Shown: positions 42,455 through 51,602, numbered from the stretch's first letter. The stretch: DNA of 64,000 nt from Pseudomonadota bacterium (GCA_016195085.1 JACQAG010000026.1:1-64000); one strand, 5' to 3'. The notes: generated by a model from the sequence alone, not told the origin. Numbers and translations: made by a program.

Positions 42455-43375
42455 CTAGCGGCCTTGGGCCTCGCCAGGACCCGCATGTGCGTGGCCGAGG
42501 GCGATGAATAGGCTCGATGCGGAGGAGGTATGCCCCTCGATGATTGCCAAGGGGTAGCACAGCATTAGGCCGAAGATCGCAGGCCATCCGAAATTCGAGC
42601 GAGGCTTGGCGCCGCGACGCCACGCATGCCACAAGCTCTGCACCGATATTGCCCACCCGCCGGGATCGGACACGCCGCGTAGCTGCAGGACCCGCAAGCC
42701 GGCAACGCGCGCGAGCTCATGCACCGCCGGCCCGGTGAAAACCGTGACATGGCGCGGGGCATGCAAACCCGACCAATACCGCCCGAACAGCGTGTGGCCC
42801 ATGGACCGAGCGTTGGGCGTCAGCAGCAATATGCATCCATCCGCCGATAGGAACTCTCTGTAGCGCGTCAAGAGGGCTTTCGGCTCCAGCACGTGCTCGA
42901 GGACGTTGTTCACGACGAGCGCATCGATCCCATGGGTCGGCACGTAACGGGTCATATCGGCCTCAACGAGGTTTATGGCCTGGGATGCCTCGCGCATCGC
43001 CGGAGGGATCACCCAGTCGACCCCCGTTAGATTGCGATAGCCCATGCGGGCGAGGCCCCGCAGCAGATGTCCGCCGCCGCAGCCGAGTTCGAGGATTCGT
43101 TTGTCCAGGCCATGAATGTGTTTCTTCAGCATGCGTGCCAGCAGCGTGGCCTGTATGGACTTCAGCGCCCCGACGAGACCCGTCTGCTGCAGCGGTCGAT
43201 AGTCGAGCGAATAGAGCGTGGGGAGCGTCTCGGCGGAGGGCGGAGGAGCTTGAAACAACAGGCCGCACGCGGCGCACTCGCAATAGTTGGCCGTCAGTTG
43301 ACTTCCATGCTCAAAATCGGCGACGTCTGCGTAGACTTCTCGGACCGGCCCCCTATTGCAGATCGGGCAGGCCAT
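42455..43375 (-). CDS. SAM-dependent methyltransferase with N-terminal zinc-ribbon-like motif
   Basis: The 306-residue protein starts MACPICNRG and has CECAACGLLF near residue 33, giving a CxxC...CxxC zinc ribbon. The SAM core follows: ILELGCGGGHLLRGL (93-107), VVNNVLEHVLEP and LLLTPNARS. The C-terminal hydrophobic stretch near 265-285 (FGLMLCYPLAIIE) may associate with the membrane. It overlaps the Rieske oxygenase catalytic subunit gene by 23 bases and is the last gene of the minus-strand block. Confidence 0.85.
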   Translation of the reverse strand: MACPICNRGPVREVYADVADFEHGSQLTANYCECAACGLLFQAPPPSAETLPTLYSLDYRPLQQTGLVGALKSIQATLLARMLKKHIHGLDKRILELGCGGGHLLRGLARMGYRNLTGVDWVIPPAMREASQAINLVEADMTRYVPTHGIDALVVNNVLEHVLEPKALLTRYREFLSADGCILLLTPNARSMGHTLFGRYWSGLHAPRHVTVFTGPAVHELARVAGLRVLQLRGVSDPGGWAISVQSLWHAWRRGAKPRSNFGWPAIFGLMLCYPLAIIEGHTSSASSLFIALGHAHAGPGEAQGR

Positions 43376-44009
43376 AGCCCACTTCCTCGCTCTTGGCGAA
43401 GGGGCGGCGAATGCCCGTGGTCTTGATCTCCGTCAGCTTCGGGACCGGTAGCTGGATCGGATAGGGCCGCTCCGTATTGGGGCGCGCCGGAGCAGGCGTC
43501 TTCTTGTTCACGTAGTCGAGGCCAATGAAATCTTGGAAGCCCAACTGCCAGAGCTTCAGCCGGCGCAGCCGCATATCGACGTCCTCGACCCAGGTCGTCT
43601 GAAACCACTTTGCGGTCAATCGCGAGAAGAGGGGCTGCAGAAACTTCAGAACGGCCGGGACCTCGAGCTTGTTGACGACGGTGACGCGGCACGCATTCGG
43701 GCCCAAATCCTCGAAGTGGAATTCCTGCTGAAGCAGAAGCCCCGCGATCCCGGTGTGATACGACCGCATCAGGTTCTCGGACTCCAGGACCGAGAAGTGC
43801 TGCGCCTTCAATGCCAAGGGGATGAATGGCACCTTGGCGCTTCGTTCGGAGAAGCACCAGTTCGCCGCCTCGGCGTGAACTTTGACGTACTGGTAATGCT
43901 TGAAGTGCGTTCCGACGACGTGCTCATGGTCGAAGTAATTCCATATGATGATGCCTTTTGGGCAGTTCATCACCTGCTCGACTCTGGACGTCAGCTCGAC
44001 CATTTTCAA
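43353..44009 (-). CDS. Catalytic (SRPBCC-fold) subunit of a split Rieske non-heme iron oxygenase
   Basis: The 218-residue protein carries WNYFDHEHVVGTHFKHY, in which Asp27, His30 and His35 fit the D-x2-H-x4-H iron-bridging motif of Rieske oxygenase catalytic domains. EDVDMRLRR with Asp143 or Asp145 lies where the third iron ligand is expected. The middle (NKLEVPAVLKFLQPLF and surrounding beta-rich segments) suits the SRPBCC fold. There is no Rieske cluster in this protein; that is encoded by the immediately upstream gene, which overlaps it by four bases (ATGA). Normal alpha subunits are about 350-450 residues with both domains fused. Function is inferred from motif and partner; the substrate is probably a sugar or lipid carrier in the pathway. 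Confidence 0.62.
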   Translation of the reverse strand: MKMVELTSRVEQVMNCPKGIIIWNYFDHEHVVGTHFKHYQYVKVHAEAANWCFSERSAKVPFIPLALKAQHFSVLESENLMRSYHTGIAGLLLQQEFHFEDLGPNACRVTVVNKLEVPAVLKFLQPLFSRLTAKWFQTTWVEDVDMRLRRLKLWQLGFQDFIGLDYVNKKTPAPARPNTERPYPIQLPVPKLTEIKTTGIRRPFAKSEEVGYGLPDLQ

Positions 44010-44320
44010 TTCTCATCCAGTAGCACGTGAATTTCGGCGCCCTCTATCTTGATCTTATATTCTCTTAGCTTGAATTTCTGCACGCTTAAGCACTGGCCGT
44101 TCTCGGCGGAAAACTGCAAATTATGCCATAAGCACGTAAAGGTCCCATCTCGCATCCGATGATATCCGACCGGCCCGCCAAAATGCGGGCAAATATTGCT
44201 CAGCGCATGAATAGTCCCATTGTGGCGGAAAACAAGAATGTCATGGCCGCCGACCCAGCGGGAAAATTGTCCATGTTTCTCCAAGTCGGTCAACGTCCCG
44301 ATTATTGTATATTCCTTCAT
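44006..44320 (-). CDS. Rieske [2Fe-2S] protein, partner of the split oxygenase
   Basis: The 104-residue protein has ICPHFGGPVGYH and FTCLWHNLQF: Cys44, His46, Cys63 and His66 form C-x-H-x16-C-x2-H, the Rieske cluster motif. It is a lone Rieske domain without signal peptide. The ATG at 44320 is chosen, as it lies just after the stop of the preceding gene (44335-44337); an in-frame start further back would overlap that gene. Base composition is clearly more AT-rich than its neighbours, which suggests a separate origin. It may be the electron-transfer half of an oxygenase with the protein at 43353-44009. A stand-alone ferredoxin is the alternative. Confidence 0.85.
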   Translation of the reverse strand: MKEYTIIGTLTDLEKHGQFSRWVGGHDILVFRHNGTIHALSNICPHFGGPVGYHRMRDGTFTCLWHNLQFSAENGQCLSVQKFKLREYKIKIEGAEIHVLLDEN

Positions 44321-44334
44321 GATCGTCCTTTTAA

Positions 44335-45087
44335 CTATTCTGCCGATTCTATCTCCATAGCGTGGTCGCGGTTCGGTTTTCGACACACGGCCAGGATCGA
44401 GACGCCGAAGGGCGGGCGGATGAGCATGGCCGTGCGCACGTCGAAAAGGAACAGCCAGGTCAGCACGCGATTGAGCCAGGCCGTGTTGAGATCGCCCTCG
44501 CTCTGCGGACGGATGTTGAAAGCCCGCATCAAAACCCGGAGCAGCCAGATCGGCACGAAGAGGATGTAGTTGAAGTAACGGGCAAGGGAAACCGATAGGC
44601 CCGCTCCCTCAATGATCCTGACCAGCGGTCGTAGCCGATAGCGGCGATAGTGGCGACCAACTTCGTCCGAGATGCCCCACAGCGATGGAAAGGCCGGCAC
44701 CATGATCACCGCCGTGCCGCCCGGACGGAGCACCCGCGCAATCTCGCTGAGCGCCTGGTCGTCATCGTCAACATGCTCGATGACATCGGTCGCTAGAACG
44801 CAGTCGAAGCCTCCGTCGGCAAATGGGAGCGCCTTCGCATCGGCCACTTGCACCCGGCCCGCTATGTGGGCTTGGCAATAGGCGGCGGCGATCGGACTGC
44901 GATCGACGGCCCAAACCTGCTCGAATCCAATGCGGCTGAGCAGGCGAAGGTTGCTCCCGGTGCCGGCGCCGACGTCGAGTATGCGTGCCGAGGCCGCCAC
45001 GCCGCCGCGCCTGATCGTCGCCTCGATGAGGCTGCGCCGGCCGATGAACCACCAATGCGTCTCCTCGACCTCGGACTCGGGCGGCAT
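44335..45087 (-). CDS. Class I SAM-dependent methyltransferase
   Basis: Protein of ~250 residues from the ATG at 45087, with ETHWWFIGRRSLIEA at the N-terminus, as in relatives beginning with an HWWY.GRR motif. Motif I is ILDVGAGTGSNLRLL, then VWAVDRS, CVLATDVIEHVDDDD and LRPGGTAVIMVPAF. A hydrophobic C-terminal part (YFNYILFVPIWLLRVLM) is typical of this glycan-locus subfamily. The frame is open further upstream but would run into the membrane-protein gene. It lies 14 bases before the Rieske gene, in the same operon. Confidence 0.8.
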   Translation of the reverse strand: MPPESEVEETHWWFIGRRSLIEATIRRGGVAASARILDVGAGTGSNLRLLSRIGFEQVWAVDRSPIAAAYCQAHIAGRVQVADAKALPFADGGFDCVLATDVIEHVDDDDQALSEIARVLRPGGTAVIMVPAFPSLWGISDEVGRHYRRYRLRPLVRIIEGAGLSVSLARYFNYILFVPIWLLRVLMRAFNIRPQSEGDLNTAWLNRVLTWLFLFDVRTAMLIRPPFGVSILAVCRKPNRDHAMEIESAE

Positions 45088-45139
45088 AGGCGCTGGGCTG
45101 CATTTGTCCTTCCATGGCCCCCGTATCGAGAGCCCGTAT

Positions 45140-46828
45140 TCAGATGGCCAGCAATGCTGCGACTCCAACCACGGCGGCGAGGGCCAGCGCCCAAGGGCCG
45201 AAAAACGCCACCCAAGCCTGATCACCGATGCCGTGCATGGTCGTGTAGGCCCATATCTGTGGGGCCGGAGCTGCGAGCGTGAGCCATGCGAGCGCGCCGA
45301 CGACGGCTAGACTGCCGTCGTCGTAGCGGAATGAGAGCATGGCGAATATGGACACGATGAGGCCCAGCAACACCGACTCGAAGGGATGATCATCCTTCAA
45401 TCCTCGCAAGACCGGCAGCAGTGCGGTGGTCACCGCCCGCAGCAAGGCGCGCGGTTTGCGAATGAGGTATAGCCGCGGCATTGCCGCCAGATTTTTCCGG
45501 AAATAGTCGAGAAACGTTTCACGAATGATATGGTCGTAGATGCGCCATTTCATGTCGAACTTGTGCAGATGGAAATCAGCGAGCTCGGGGCGAAGGGCCC
45601 CGAACCGGGCGCCTGCGCCCGGGGTCGATAGCAGCCAATATTTGGCTCCGTAGACGCTGTTGAGATCTTCCAGGTAGTCGGATTGCCCGCGGCGCTTGTT
45701 GCGCTGCCAAGATTGCGGGTCCATCGCCAAGCCCAAATAGGCAGCATGCCAGCGGGGATAACTGTCCATGATCTCGTCGGTCTTGAAGACCGGGCTTAGC
45801 CGATGCCGGTAGCGCCAGGAGCAAATTGCAAATGTGAGGAGGAGCGTGAGGCCCGGCCACAGTCCCGCAAAATATGCCGGGAGATCTATCAGCGCCGAGA
45901 TCGCGGCAGTGGCGCCATCCGTAGTTTCGCCCTCGCGAACGAAATTGATGAGCGCGTCCAACAGCCGTGGCGCTTGTTGAAGATTGAGGATCAGCGACGT
46001 TGCGGTCGCGGCGATGATCGCCAGAAGCACCCAGGACGCTGCGTAGCGTATTCTCCATGAGACGTGGATGAGATAGCTCTGCACGAGACAAGCGAGGAGC
46101 GCCAGCAAGCCCGGCGGTTGCGAGGTGAGCGTCGCCAGCATCAAGTAAAATGCCGGAATGATTGCCAAGGTCGAGAGGAAATGGTGAGCGTAGACGTAGT
46201 TCAGCTCCCAGGTGTCGAATATGGTCAGATATAGCTTCGACCAACGCAGCGTCAGCAACATGATGCAAAGCGTCCAAAGTGCCGCGGGATGCGCGAAGAA
46301 CGTTGCGCACAAGATCGCGCCGCTGAGGCTGAGAGCGACGAAATACAGATAGTACAGAGCCTGGATCCTGAGGCCGAAGACCCGAAAAGCAAGGGTCGCA
46401 TAGTCCGCATAGCCGATGTCGAAAACCGGCGTGAAAGACTTTGAGCTGAGAACGATCGGCCATGGCAATGTAGCGGCATGCTGGAGCGCGTAGTTGACGA
46501 GCTCCGGTTGGCGACTGGCATAACTCGAGGTAGGCGAGTGCGTCACACCTCCACCCGTGAGCCACAGTCCCGCTGCGATCAGGACATCTCGAACGTGGGT
46601 CAGCCCGACATAGTTCTGGCCCAAGCGGTAGCGAATGCGGGAGATGGCGACGGCGATGCAATCGACGTGACAGGCGAGGTTTCCGGTCAGGACCCCGGAT
46701 TGGCCGAGCTTGATCCCGTCGAAGAACATCCGGACGATCGCGTAGATGGAGATCAGCACCGCCGCAGCGGAAAGCCACGTGTCTCTATGGGCTGCGACGA
46801 AATCGTATGGGTTCTCAGCGAAGAGCAT
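45140..46828 (-). CDS. Polytopic membrane protein of unknown family (paralog 2)
   Basis: This 562-residue protein is collinear with the one at 32542-34218. Shared segments include DGIKLGQSGVLTGNLA, PVFDIGYADYATLAFRVFGL, ALYYLYF, LRWSKLYLTIFDTWELNYVYAHHFLSTL-type regions, YWLLSTPGAGA and LAAPAPQIWAYT. The same pattern of about 10 membrane segments with a central soluble loop is present. The conserved soluble-loop positions (DEIMDSYPRWHAAYLGLAMD) suggest a functional site facing one side of the membrane. I know no family for it. The tandem of methyltransferase and this protein suggests a glycan assembly role. Confidence 0.75.
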   Translation of the reverse strand: MLFAENPYDFVAAHRDTWLSAAAVLISIYAIVRMFFDGIKLGQSGVLTGNLACHVDCIAVAISRIRYRLGQNYVGLTHVRDVLIAAGLWLTGGGVTHSPTSSYASRQPELVNYALQHAATLPWPIVLSSKSFTPVFDIGYADYATLAFRVFGLRIQALYYLYFVALSLSGAILCATFFAHPAALWTLCIMLLTLRWSKLYLTIFDTWELNYVYAHHFLSTLAIIPAFYLMLATLTSQPPGLLALLACLVQSYLIHVSWRIRYAASWVLLAIIAATATSLILNLQQAPRLLDALINFVREGETTDGATAAISALIDLPAYFAGLWPGLTLLLTFAICSWRYRHRLSPVFKTDEIMDSYPRWHAAYLGLAMDPQSWQRNKRRGQSDYLEDLNSVYGAKYWLLSTPGAGARFGALRPELADFHLHKFDMKWRIYDHIIRETFLDYFRKNLAAMPRLYLIRKPRALLRAVTTALLPVLRGLKDDHPFESVLLGLIVSIFAMLSFRYDDGSLAVVGALAWLTLAAPAPQIWAYTTMHGIGDQAWVAFFGPWALALAAVVGVAALLAI

Positions 46829-46872
46829 CCTGGGAGCGTCCAGAAATTTCTGTGAAGTCTCTATCGATTGCT

Positions 46873-46912
46873 GCCGACGCCAGTCCCACGTTTACTCGTT
46901 GCTGGCGTCGGC
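46873..46912. repeat. 11-bp perfect inverted repeat
   Basis: GCCGACGCCAG at 46873-46883 and its reverse complement at 46902-46912, 18 bases apart, lie in the 199-bp gap between two minus-strand genes (47028 and 46828). No T-run follows on the minus strand. It may terminate or attenuate transcription into the membrane-protein gene. The remainder of the gap shows no gene. Confidence 0.5.
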
Positions 46913-47027
46913 CGCTACAACGATGACGAAGAGCATCCGCTGGCTCACCCGAAAGCATTGCGCCGCGTGACGCAACCACGCCGGCTCCATGCGGTATCCG
47001 CGGCGGTGCGGCTCGAAGCCGTGGGGC

Positions 47028-47960
47028 TCACGCCGGTCGCGCCGCAACGCCGATCACCTGCAGGCCGAGCCGCGCGAGGGCGGGTTGCCGCACGACCCAA
47101 TCGTCGAACCGTGCAAACCCTTCGACCACGGCTCGGATCCCCGGAACGAATCGGAACAGCCGGTTGACGATGAGCACATCGCTATTCATGAAGAGGCAGA
47201 AGCCAATGAAGCCGGCCGGCCGCCAGCGCAGGTGGACGAGGCCCGCCTGCTCCAGCACCGGCACGGTCTCTCGCCACCTGAGCGGCTGCTCGGTCACGCT
47301 GTCGAGCGCGGGTGCAAGGCGGTAGACGAGGCTGCGCAGCCAGCGCCAAACCACGAAATCGCTCAATGGTTCGCGGTAGTAGAGGCGTCCGCCCGGCTTC
47401 AAGATCCGCGCAAACTCGGCGAAGAGCGCGGCTCGATCCGGCACATGGTGGATCCCGCCAAGGCAGAGAACGGTATCGGCGCAGGCATCGGCGAGGGGCG
47501 TCTTCGTCGCATCCGCCTGCAAATAGGTGAAGCCGCGCGACGCTTCGTTCTTTCTTGCCGATCGCAGCATCGCCAAGGAGACATCGATGCCGATGCAGCG
47601 CTTGATGCGGGCGCCCAACGCCCGGCGCGATTCGCCGCCCCCGCAACACGCTTCGACCACGACGCCCAAGTCTCTATCGCCAATCTCGGCGAGCAGGACA
47701 TCGTCCAGATAGCGCGTATAGGCGATCGTTTGTGGATAATTGAGATGCGCGACATAGGCGCTGCCTATGCCATCGAAAAGCTCTTGCTGCACGGCGGCGT
47801 CGGATGACCGGAACGCTCGGACGAATTGCGGAATACCGTGCTCGTCGATAGGGTAGCTCTGCTCGCCGTCCTTGGTCACGAGCCTGTCGCCGCGCTGCTC
47901 GAGGGGCTGACCAGATAGCGGGCAGCGCAGAATGGCAAGGTCGAGGATGTTTTCGCCCAT
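47028..47960 (-). CDS. SAM-dependent methyltransferase with N-terminal Trm112-like segment
   Basis: In this 310-residue protein residues ~8-50 (LAILRCPLSGQPLEQRGDRL and then a GIPQFV end) resemble a Trm112-type zinc-ribbon leader, here with one clear cysteine. The SAM core is VVVEACCGGGESRRAL, CIGIDVSLAMLRSA, VLCLGGIHHVPD and ILKPGGRLYYREP. It is the most upstream gene of the minus-strand block running to 42455, separated from the next by an inverted repeat. Substrate unknown. Confidence 0.82.
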   Translation of the reverse strand: MGENILDLAILRCPLSGQPLEQRGDRLVTKDGEQSYPIDEHGIPQFVRAFRSSDAAVQQELFDGIGSAYVAHLNYPQTIAYTRYLDDVLLAEIGDRDLGVVVEACCGGGESRRALGARIKRCIGIDVSLAMLRSARKNEASRGFTYLQADATKTPLADACADTVLCLGGIHHVPDRAALFAEFARILKPGGRLYYREPLSDFVVWRWLRSLVYRLAPALDSVTEQPLRWRETVPVLEQAGLVHLRWRPAGFIGFCLFMNSDVLIVNRLFRFVPGIRAVVEGFARFDDWVVRQPALARLGLQVIGVAARPA

Positions 47961-48310
47961 CGCTCACACTTCACTGCAACATTGTAGCATCGGTGAGCAT
48001 CTGATTGGGATCCGTTTGAGCTAAGCGATCAATGCGAACCGGGACGACAACGCCAAGGATGACACTTCGAATGGCGGCGCATCATAGAGATTTTTCTAGC
48101 CTCTCGGAAGTATGGGTCCCCATCCGACGGTGCGACGCGTGGGGCGACGATGATCGGAGGAGATTTCGACCTCCTCGTTGTCCGCAGGCATCGCGCGGCG
48201 ACCAACGACCGCACTCGCGGGGTGCTCGGAACGGGGCCATCGCAGCGGCTATTGCTTGACTGAAGGCCCTTGGCTCCGCGCGCAAACGACCGTGCGGATT
48301 GTCGGAAATC
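47961..48310. other. Intergenic stretch without gene
   Basis: About 350 bp upstream of the methyltransferase at 47028-47960. Short frames here have no family-like sequence. A small hairpin, GAGGAG-N8-CTCCTC at 48157-48176, is the only structure I can point to. The promoter for the minus-strand methyltransferase block should lie within it. Confidence 0.5.
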
Positions 48311-49525
48311 TCAAGACGCGACGTTGATTTCCCGAAGCGGCAGACACGGCGAAATGCTCGTGTCTTTGCGCAACCTTACCAAGGCCAGTGCCGTTGACAA
48401 CGCAGCGAGACCAATCAGCGTTGCCAGCCAGAAGCCACCGACCCGGAAGACGATGACGCTGGCGACCACCGGTGCGGCCGGTAGTCCGTACGCGGCGAGA
48501 GTTGCGATGATGGCAAGCTCAGCGGCGCCGAGTCCGGCGGGGAGGAAAGAGGCGGCGCCTGCCAGCGACCCTGCGGAATATGCCGTCAATGCCAGAGCAA
48601 GCGAGACGTCTTGTTCAGCGCTCGCCAGCACGAGGCTCAATCCAATGCACTGCACAACACGGGAGGCGATCGCGAGCAGGAGGGCGGGCATGAAGGCCGG
48701 ACGACGATAGAGCCGTGCCGTCCGGGCCAGTGTCAACGCCGCCACGCGGAGCAAGCCGGCACCCATCCGAAATCTTCCGCTTAACCGCACCCTCAATCCT
48801 CGTATCAGCGCTAACCATGGGCGCGGGAAACCCAGGACGCAGAGCGCGATCGTTGAGAAGATTCCGAATGGCAGCAGAACCTCGAAGCTCTGATTGATGA
48901 TGGCGAACCCCACGACACCGCAGACGACAACCGACGTGGTATCGGCCACCCGATCGAGAACAAACACCGGGAGCGAGCGGAGATATGAAACGCCGAAATG
49001 GCGACGATTGAACCACAGTCGGATCAGCTCGCCGGCTCTACCGGGCGTGGCGCTCATCGCATAGCCCGATACGTAGAACAGAGCTTGCACCGCGATCGGC
49101 CCGCGGCCGAGCTCGGTCCGCCACAAAACCAGCCACCGAGCAACGTTCAAGCTCATGGCAATGATGGTCGCTGTCGCCGCCGCCGCGATGCCGGAGGAGT
49201 GGAGTGCGGTATCCAAGGACTTCCAAGTCGGCGCATCGAGCAACGCTGCCGCAGCCACTGCGATCGCAAGGAGGAGCACAAGGTTCGCGAGGACCCAGCG
49301 CGCCGCCCGGCGAAATTGCGCACGGCCCAGGCCGAGGTCGCTTGCTTCACGAGCGCGATGACCGGCATCTTCTAGCGTCGAATGGCGCGGCGCCGCACCC
49401 TGCGCCATGGGAGACGCGCTGGCAATTGGACGATCGATCAATTGCCTGAGATGCACCGCGACAACCTCCTGCCGGCGAGGCTCTCGCCCATCGATAGGCC
49501 GGGGCAAGAGGCAAAACGCGGTCAT
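48311..49525 (-). CDS. LPG synthase TM/AglD-type flippase-like membrane protein
   Basis: In this protein of up to 404 residues a soluble N-terminus of ~75 residues is followed by about eight hydrophobic segments. The conserved SGYAMSATPGRAGELIRLWF and FLPAGLGAAELAIIATLAAYG elements are those of the LPG_synthase_TM (UPF0104, PF03706) family. PVFVLDRVADTTSV is also typical. These proteins are found with polyprenyl-linked glycan and lipid modification systems. The start is uncertain: ATG 49525 lies 16 bases after the previous gene, and ATG 49408 would give a shorter soluble part. It is probably co-transcribed with the radical SAM gene. Confidence 0.8.
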   Translation of the reverse strand: MTAFCLLPRPIDGREPRRQEVVAVHLRQLIDRPIASASPMAQGAAPRHSTLEDAGHRAREASDLGLGRAQFRRAARWVLANLVLLLAIAVAAAALLDAPTWKSLDTALHSSGIAAAATATIIAMSLNVARWLVLWRTELGRGPIAVQALFYVSGYAMSATPGRAGELIRLWFNRRHFGVSYLRSLPVFVLDRVADTTSVVVCGVVGFAIINQSFEVLLPFGIFSTIALCVLGFPRPWLALIRGLRVRLSGRFRMGAGLLRVAALTLARTARLYRRPAFMPALLLAIASRVVQCIGLSLVLASAEQDVSLALALTAYSAGSLAGAASFLPAGLGAAELAIIATLAAYGLPAAPVVASVIVFRVGGFWLATLIGLAALSTALALVRLRKDTSISPCLPLREINVAS

Positions 49526-49541
49526 CGATCGGTCGGGGCGG

Positions 49542-51602
49542 TCAGGAGGCCATCAAGACCGGCGCTTGGTTCGCCGGCGCATGCTCGTGCACGAACTTCC
49601 GATGCAGCACCTGCGCCGTGGTGCGGTGAATGAGATGGGCGAGGCCGTCGAAGGAGGCGCCGTATTGGGTGAAATACTCCCTGATGGTGCGGCGTTGCAC
49701 CTCGTCATGGGCGATGGTGACCGGCCGCGGCTCTTTCGTCCAGAGGGCGCGAGGGTCGACCAAGAAGTGTTGGTGCGACAAGGCGACGAAATCGAAGTGC
49801 AGGTCCATGGTGAAGACCCGATCGACCTCCAGCGGCGCCGATCGCAAGGCCGAGATCACTCGGCAGAGCTCAACGATGTATTGGCTGATTCGATGATCCT
49901 TGGCGATGACGCGGCCGAGCGCGTCCTCGACCGCCGATGAAGCGATCTCCAAGACCTCATCCAGCATGGTTGCTACGGCGAGGGTCCGATACTTGAAGAT
50001 CTGGTTCGCGCCATAGACGCCCGAGGCATAAGCCTCGCGACCTTCCGCGCTCAAGAGGAACTTGGTGAGGCTCTCCAGATCCGGCCACAGGTTGCGGATG
50101 TCGTCGGCGCGGAAATCCTCGTACAGTTGGAAGAGCGTGCTGCCGGGCTTCGTGGCCGTCACGTGCATGCGCAGGAGCAGATCGGATCGCTTCACGCCGA
50201 GGAGCGCGCAGAGCCGGTAGAGCTCATCCAGCGTGCTGCCGTTGTTGAAGATGGACAGCGTCAGATCCCACCAGCGGCAGTCCTTGTAGTCCTCATAGGA
50301 CATCGTGCTGTTGCCAACGCAAGTTTCCTGCACCTCGAAGACCGGGACGGCCTCGCCGTAGATGCGGTACTCGCCGAAACAGCGCGGCATCACGCGGAAG
50401 CGCCGCTCGTAGCGGAACTTGGCGCGCGTCGCCTGGTCGGCCGCCTCGGTCCCTGGCAGCAGGACGAACTGGTAGTTGTTCACGTCCTGGATGCCGGCAT
50501 CCATCATGTCGCAGGCGGATTTGATGTGCTTCTCCTTGGTGTCTCCGGGAAGGCCAAGGATGATCTCAGTGAAGCTGGTCGAGTTGGTCAATTTCGACTG
50601 CTTCGCCATGGCGACGATGGCGTCGATGCCGATGTTAGTGCGCTTGATGTTCGCCAGCACCTCGGCGTCGGTCGACTGGATCGATGCACCGATGATGACG
50701 CTGTCGCCCAGCTTCGCCGCCATCTCCAGCACGCGCTGCTTCTGGTTCTTCGCCGTGGCCGTGCCGACCAGGCGAGGCCATTGCTTTTCTTGCTTCATGC
50801 GCGCGAGCGTGGCCGCGGTTTCCAGGTCCTCCGGGAACATGCCCCAGTTGAGATCGGCAAGGGTGATGTTCGGCACGTTGACGCGCTCGAAGACGTATTC
50901 GAGCTCGGCATCGACCCGGGCCTGGCTGAAGCGCCGGGTCTTGCTCATATAGGCGATGCCATCGTGGCAGAAGGTGCAGGAATAAGGGCAGCCCCGCGAG
51001 GTCTGCATCATCGGCGTCAACTTGCCGTCGAAGAACTGGTCCATCAGTCCCATGAGGTAGGGCGAGGGCAGGACCTCATCCAGCGCCAAGGTGCGCGGCT
51101 TCATCTCCAGGCGCACGAAACGTCCGGTGTCGAGAAAGCGCAGATTGGGGAGGTCGCGGCGCTGGGCCTTGATCTGCTCGGCGTCGAAGTCGGCGTCGAT
51201 CAGAGCCTGCAACAGCGCGATGAAAGCCTCTTCGCCCTCGCCGTCGACGTAGAAGTCGACTTCGGGGTGCAGGCGGAGCCAGTCTTCCTGCTCCTTCGGG
51301 TCGATCGGGAAATTGGGCCCGCCGAACACGGTCACCGTCTCTGGGTGGCGGCGCTTGATGGCGCAGGCGTAAGCGAGCTGCAGCTCGGCGTTCCACATGT
51401 AGTAGGAGAACGCGGCCACCGTCGGAGTGCTCTTGTCCAGATAGTCGGACAAAATGTCGGGGTACTTGAAGATCTGACACTCGACTTGGCTGCCCAAGGC
51501 CTTCGAGGTGGCGGCCGCAATGTAGGCGATCCCCAGCGGAAAGTTGTTGGCCGCGATGCCTTGTTCCGTATGGGTCAGGTCGACGAAGGCGATTGCTACC
51601 AT
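49542..51602 (-). CDS. B12-binding-domain-type radical SAM protein
   Basis: In this 686-residue protein residues ~1-130 form a Rossmann-type B12-binding-like domain (FPLGIAYIAAATSKALG; VFGGPNFP; GEGEEAFIALL) but lack the DxHxxG cobalamin-ligand motif. The radical SAM core has SRGCPYSCTFCHDG with Cys205, Cys209 and Cys212 binding the 4Fe-4S cluster, and EIILGLPGDTKEKH. The ~250-residue C-terminal part is helical and unassigned. Members methylate or rearrange unactivated carbons on lipids, sugars and antibiotics. Here it is next to a flippase-like membrane protein and a sugar O-methyltransferase, so a glycan or lipid-carrier substrate is plausible. Confidence 0.85.
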   Translation of the reverse strand: MVAIAFVDLTHTEQGIAANNFPLGIAYIAAATSKALGSQVECQIFKYPDILSDYLDKSTPTVAAFSYYMWNAELQLAYACAIKRRHPETVTVFGGPNFPIDPKEQEDWLRLHPEVDFYVDGEGEEAFIALLQALIDADFDAEQIKAQRRDLPNLRFLDTGRFVRLEMKPRTLALDEVLPSPYLMGLMDQFFDGKLTPMMQTSRGCPYSCTFCHDGIAYMSKTRRFSQARVDAELEYVFERVNVPNITLADLNWGMFPEDLETAATLARMKQEKQWPRLVGTATAKNQKQRVLEMAAKLGDSVIIGASIQSTDAEVLANIKRTNIGIDAIVAMAKQSKLTNSTSFTEIILGLPGDTKEKHIKSACDMMDAGIQDVNNYQFVLLPGTEAADQATRAKFRYERRFRVMPRCFGEYRIYGEAVPVFEVQETCVGNSTMSYEDYKDCRWWDLTLSIFNNGSTLDELYRLCALLGVKRSDLLLRMHVTATKPGSTLFQLYEDFRADDIRNLWPDLESLTKFLLSAEGREAYASGVYGANQIFKYRTLAVATMLDEVLEIASSAVEDALGRVIAKDHRISQYIVELCRVISALRSAPLEVDRVFTMDLHFDFVALSHQHFLVDPRALWTKEPRPVTIAHDEVQRRTIREYFTQYGASFDGLAHLIHRTTAQVLHRKFVHEHAPANQAPVLMAS

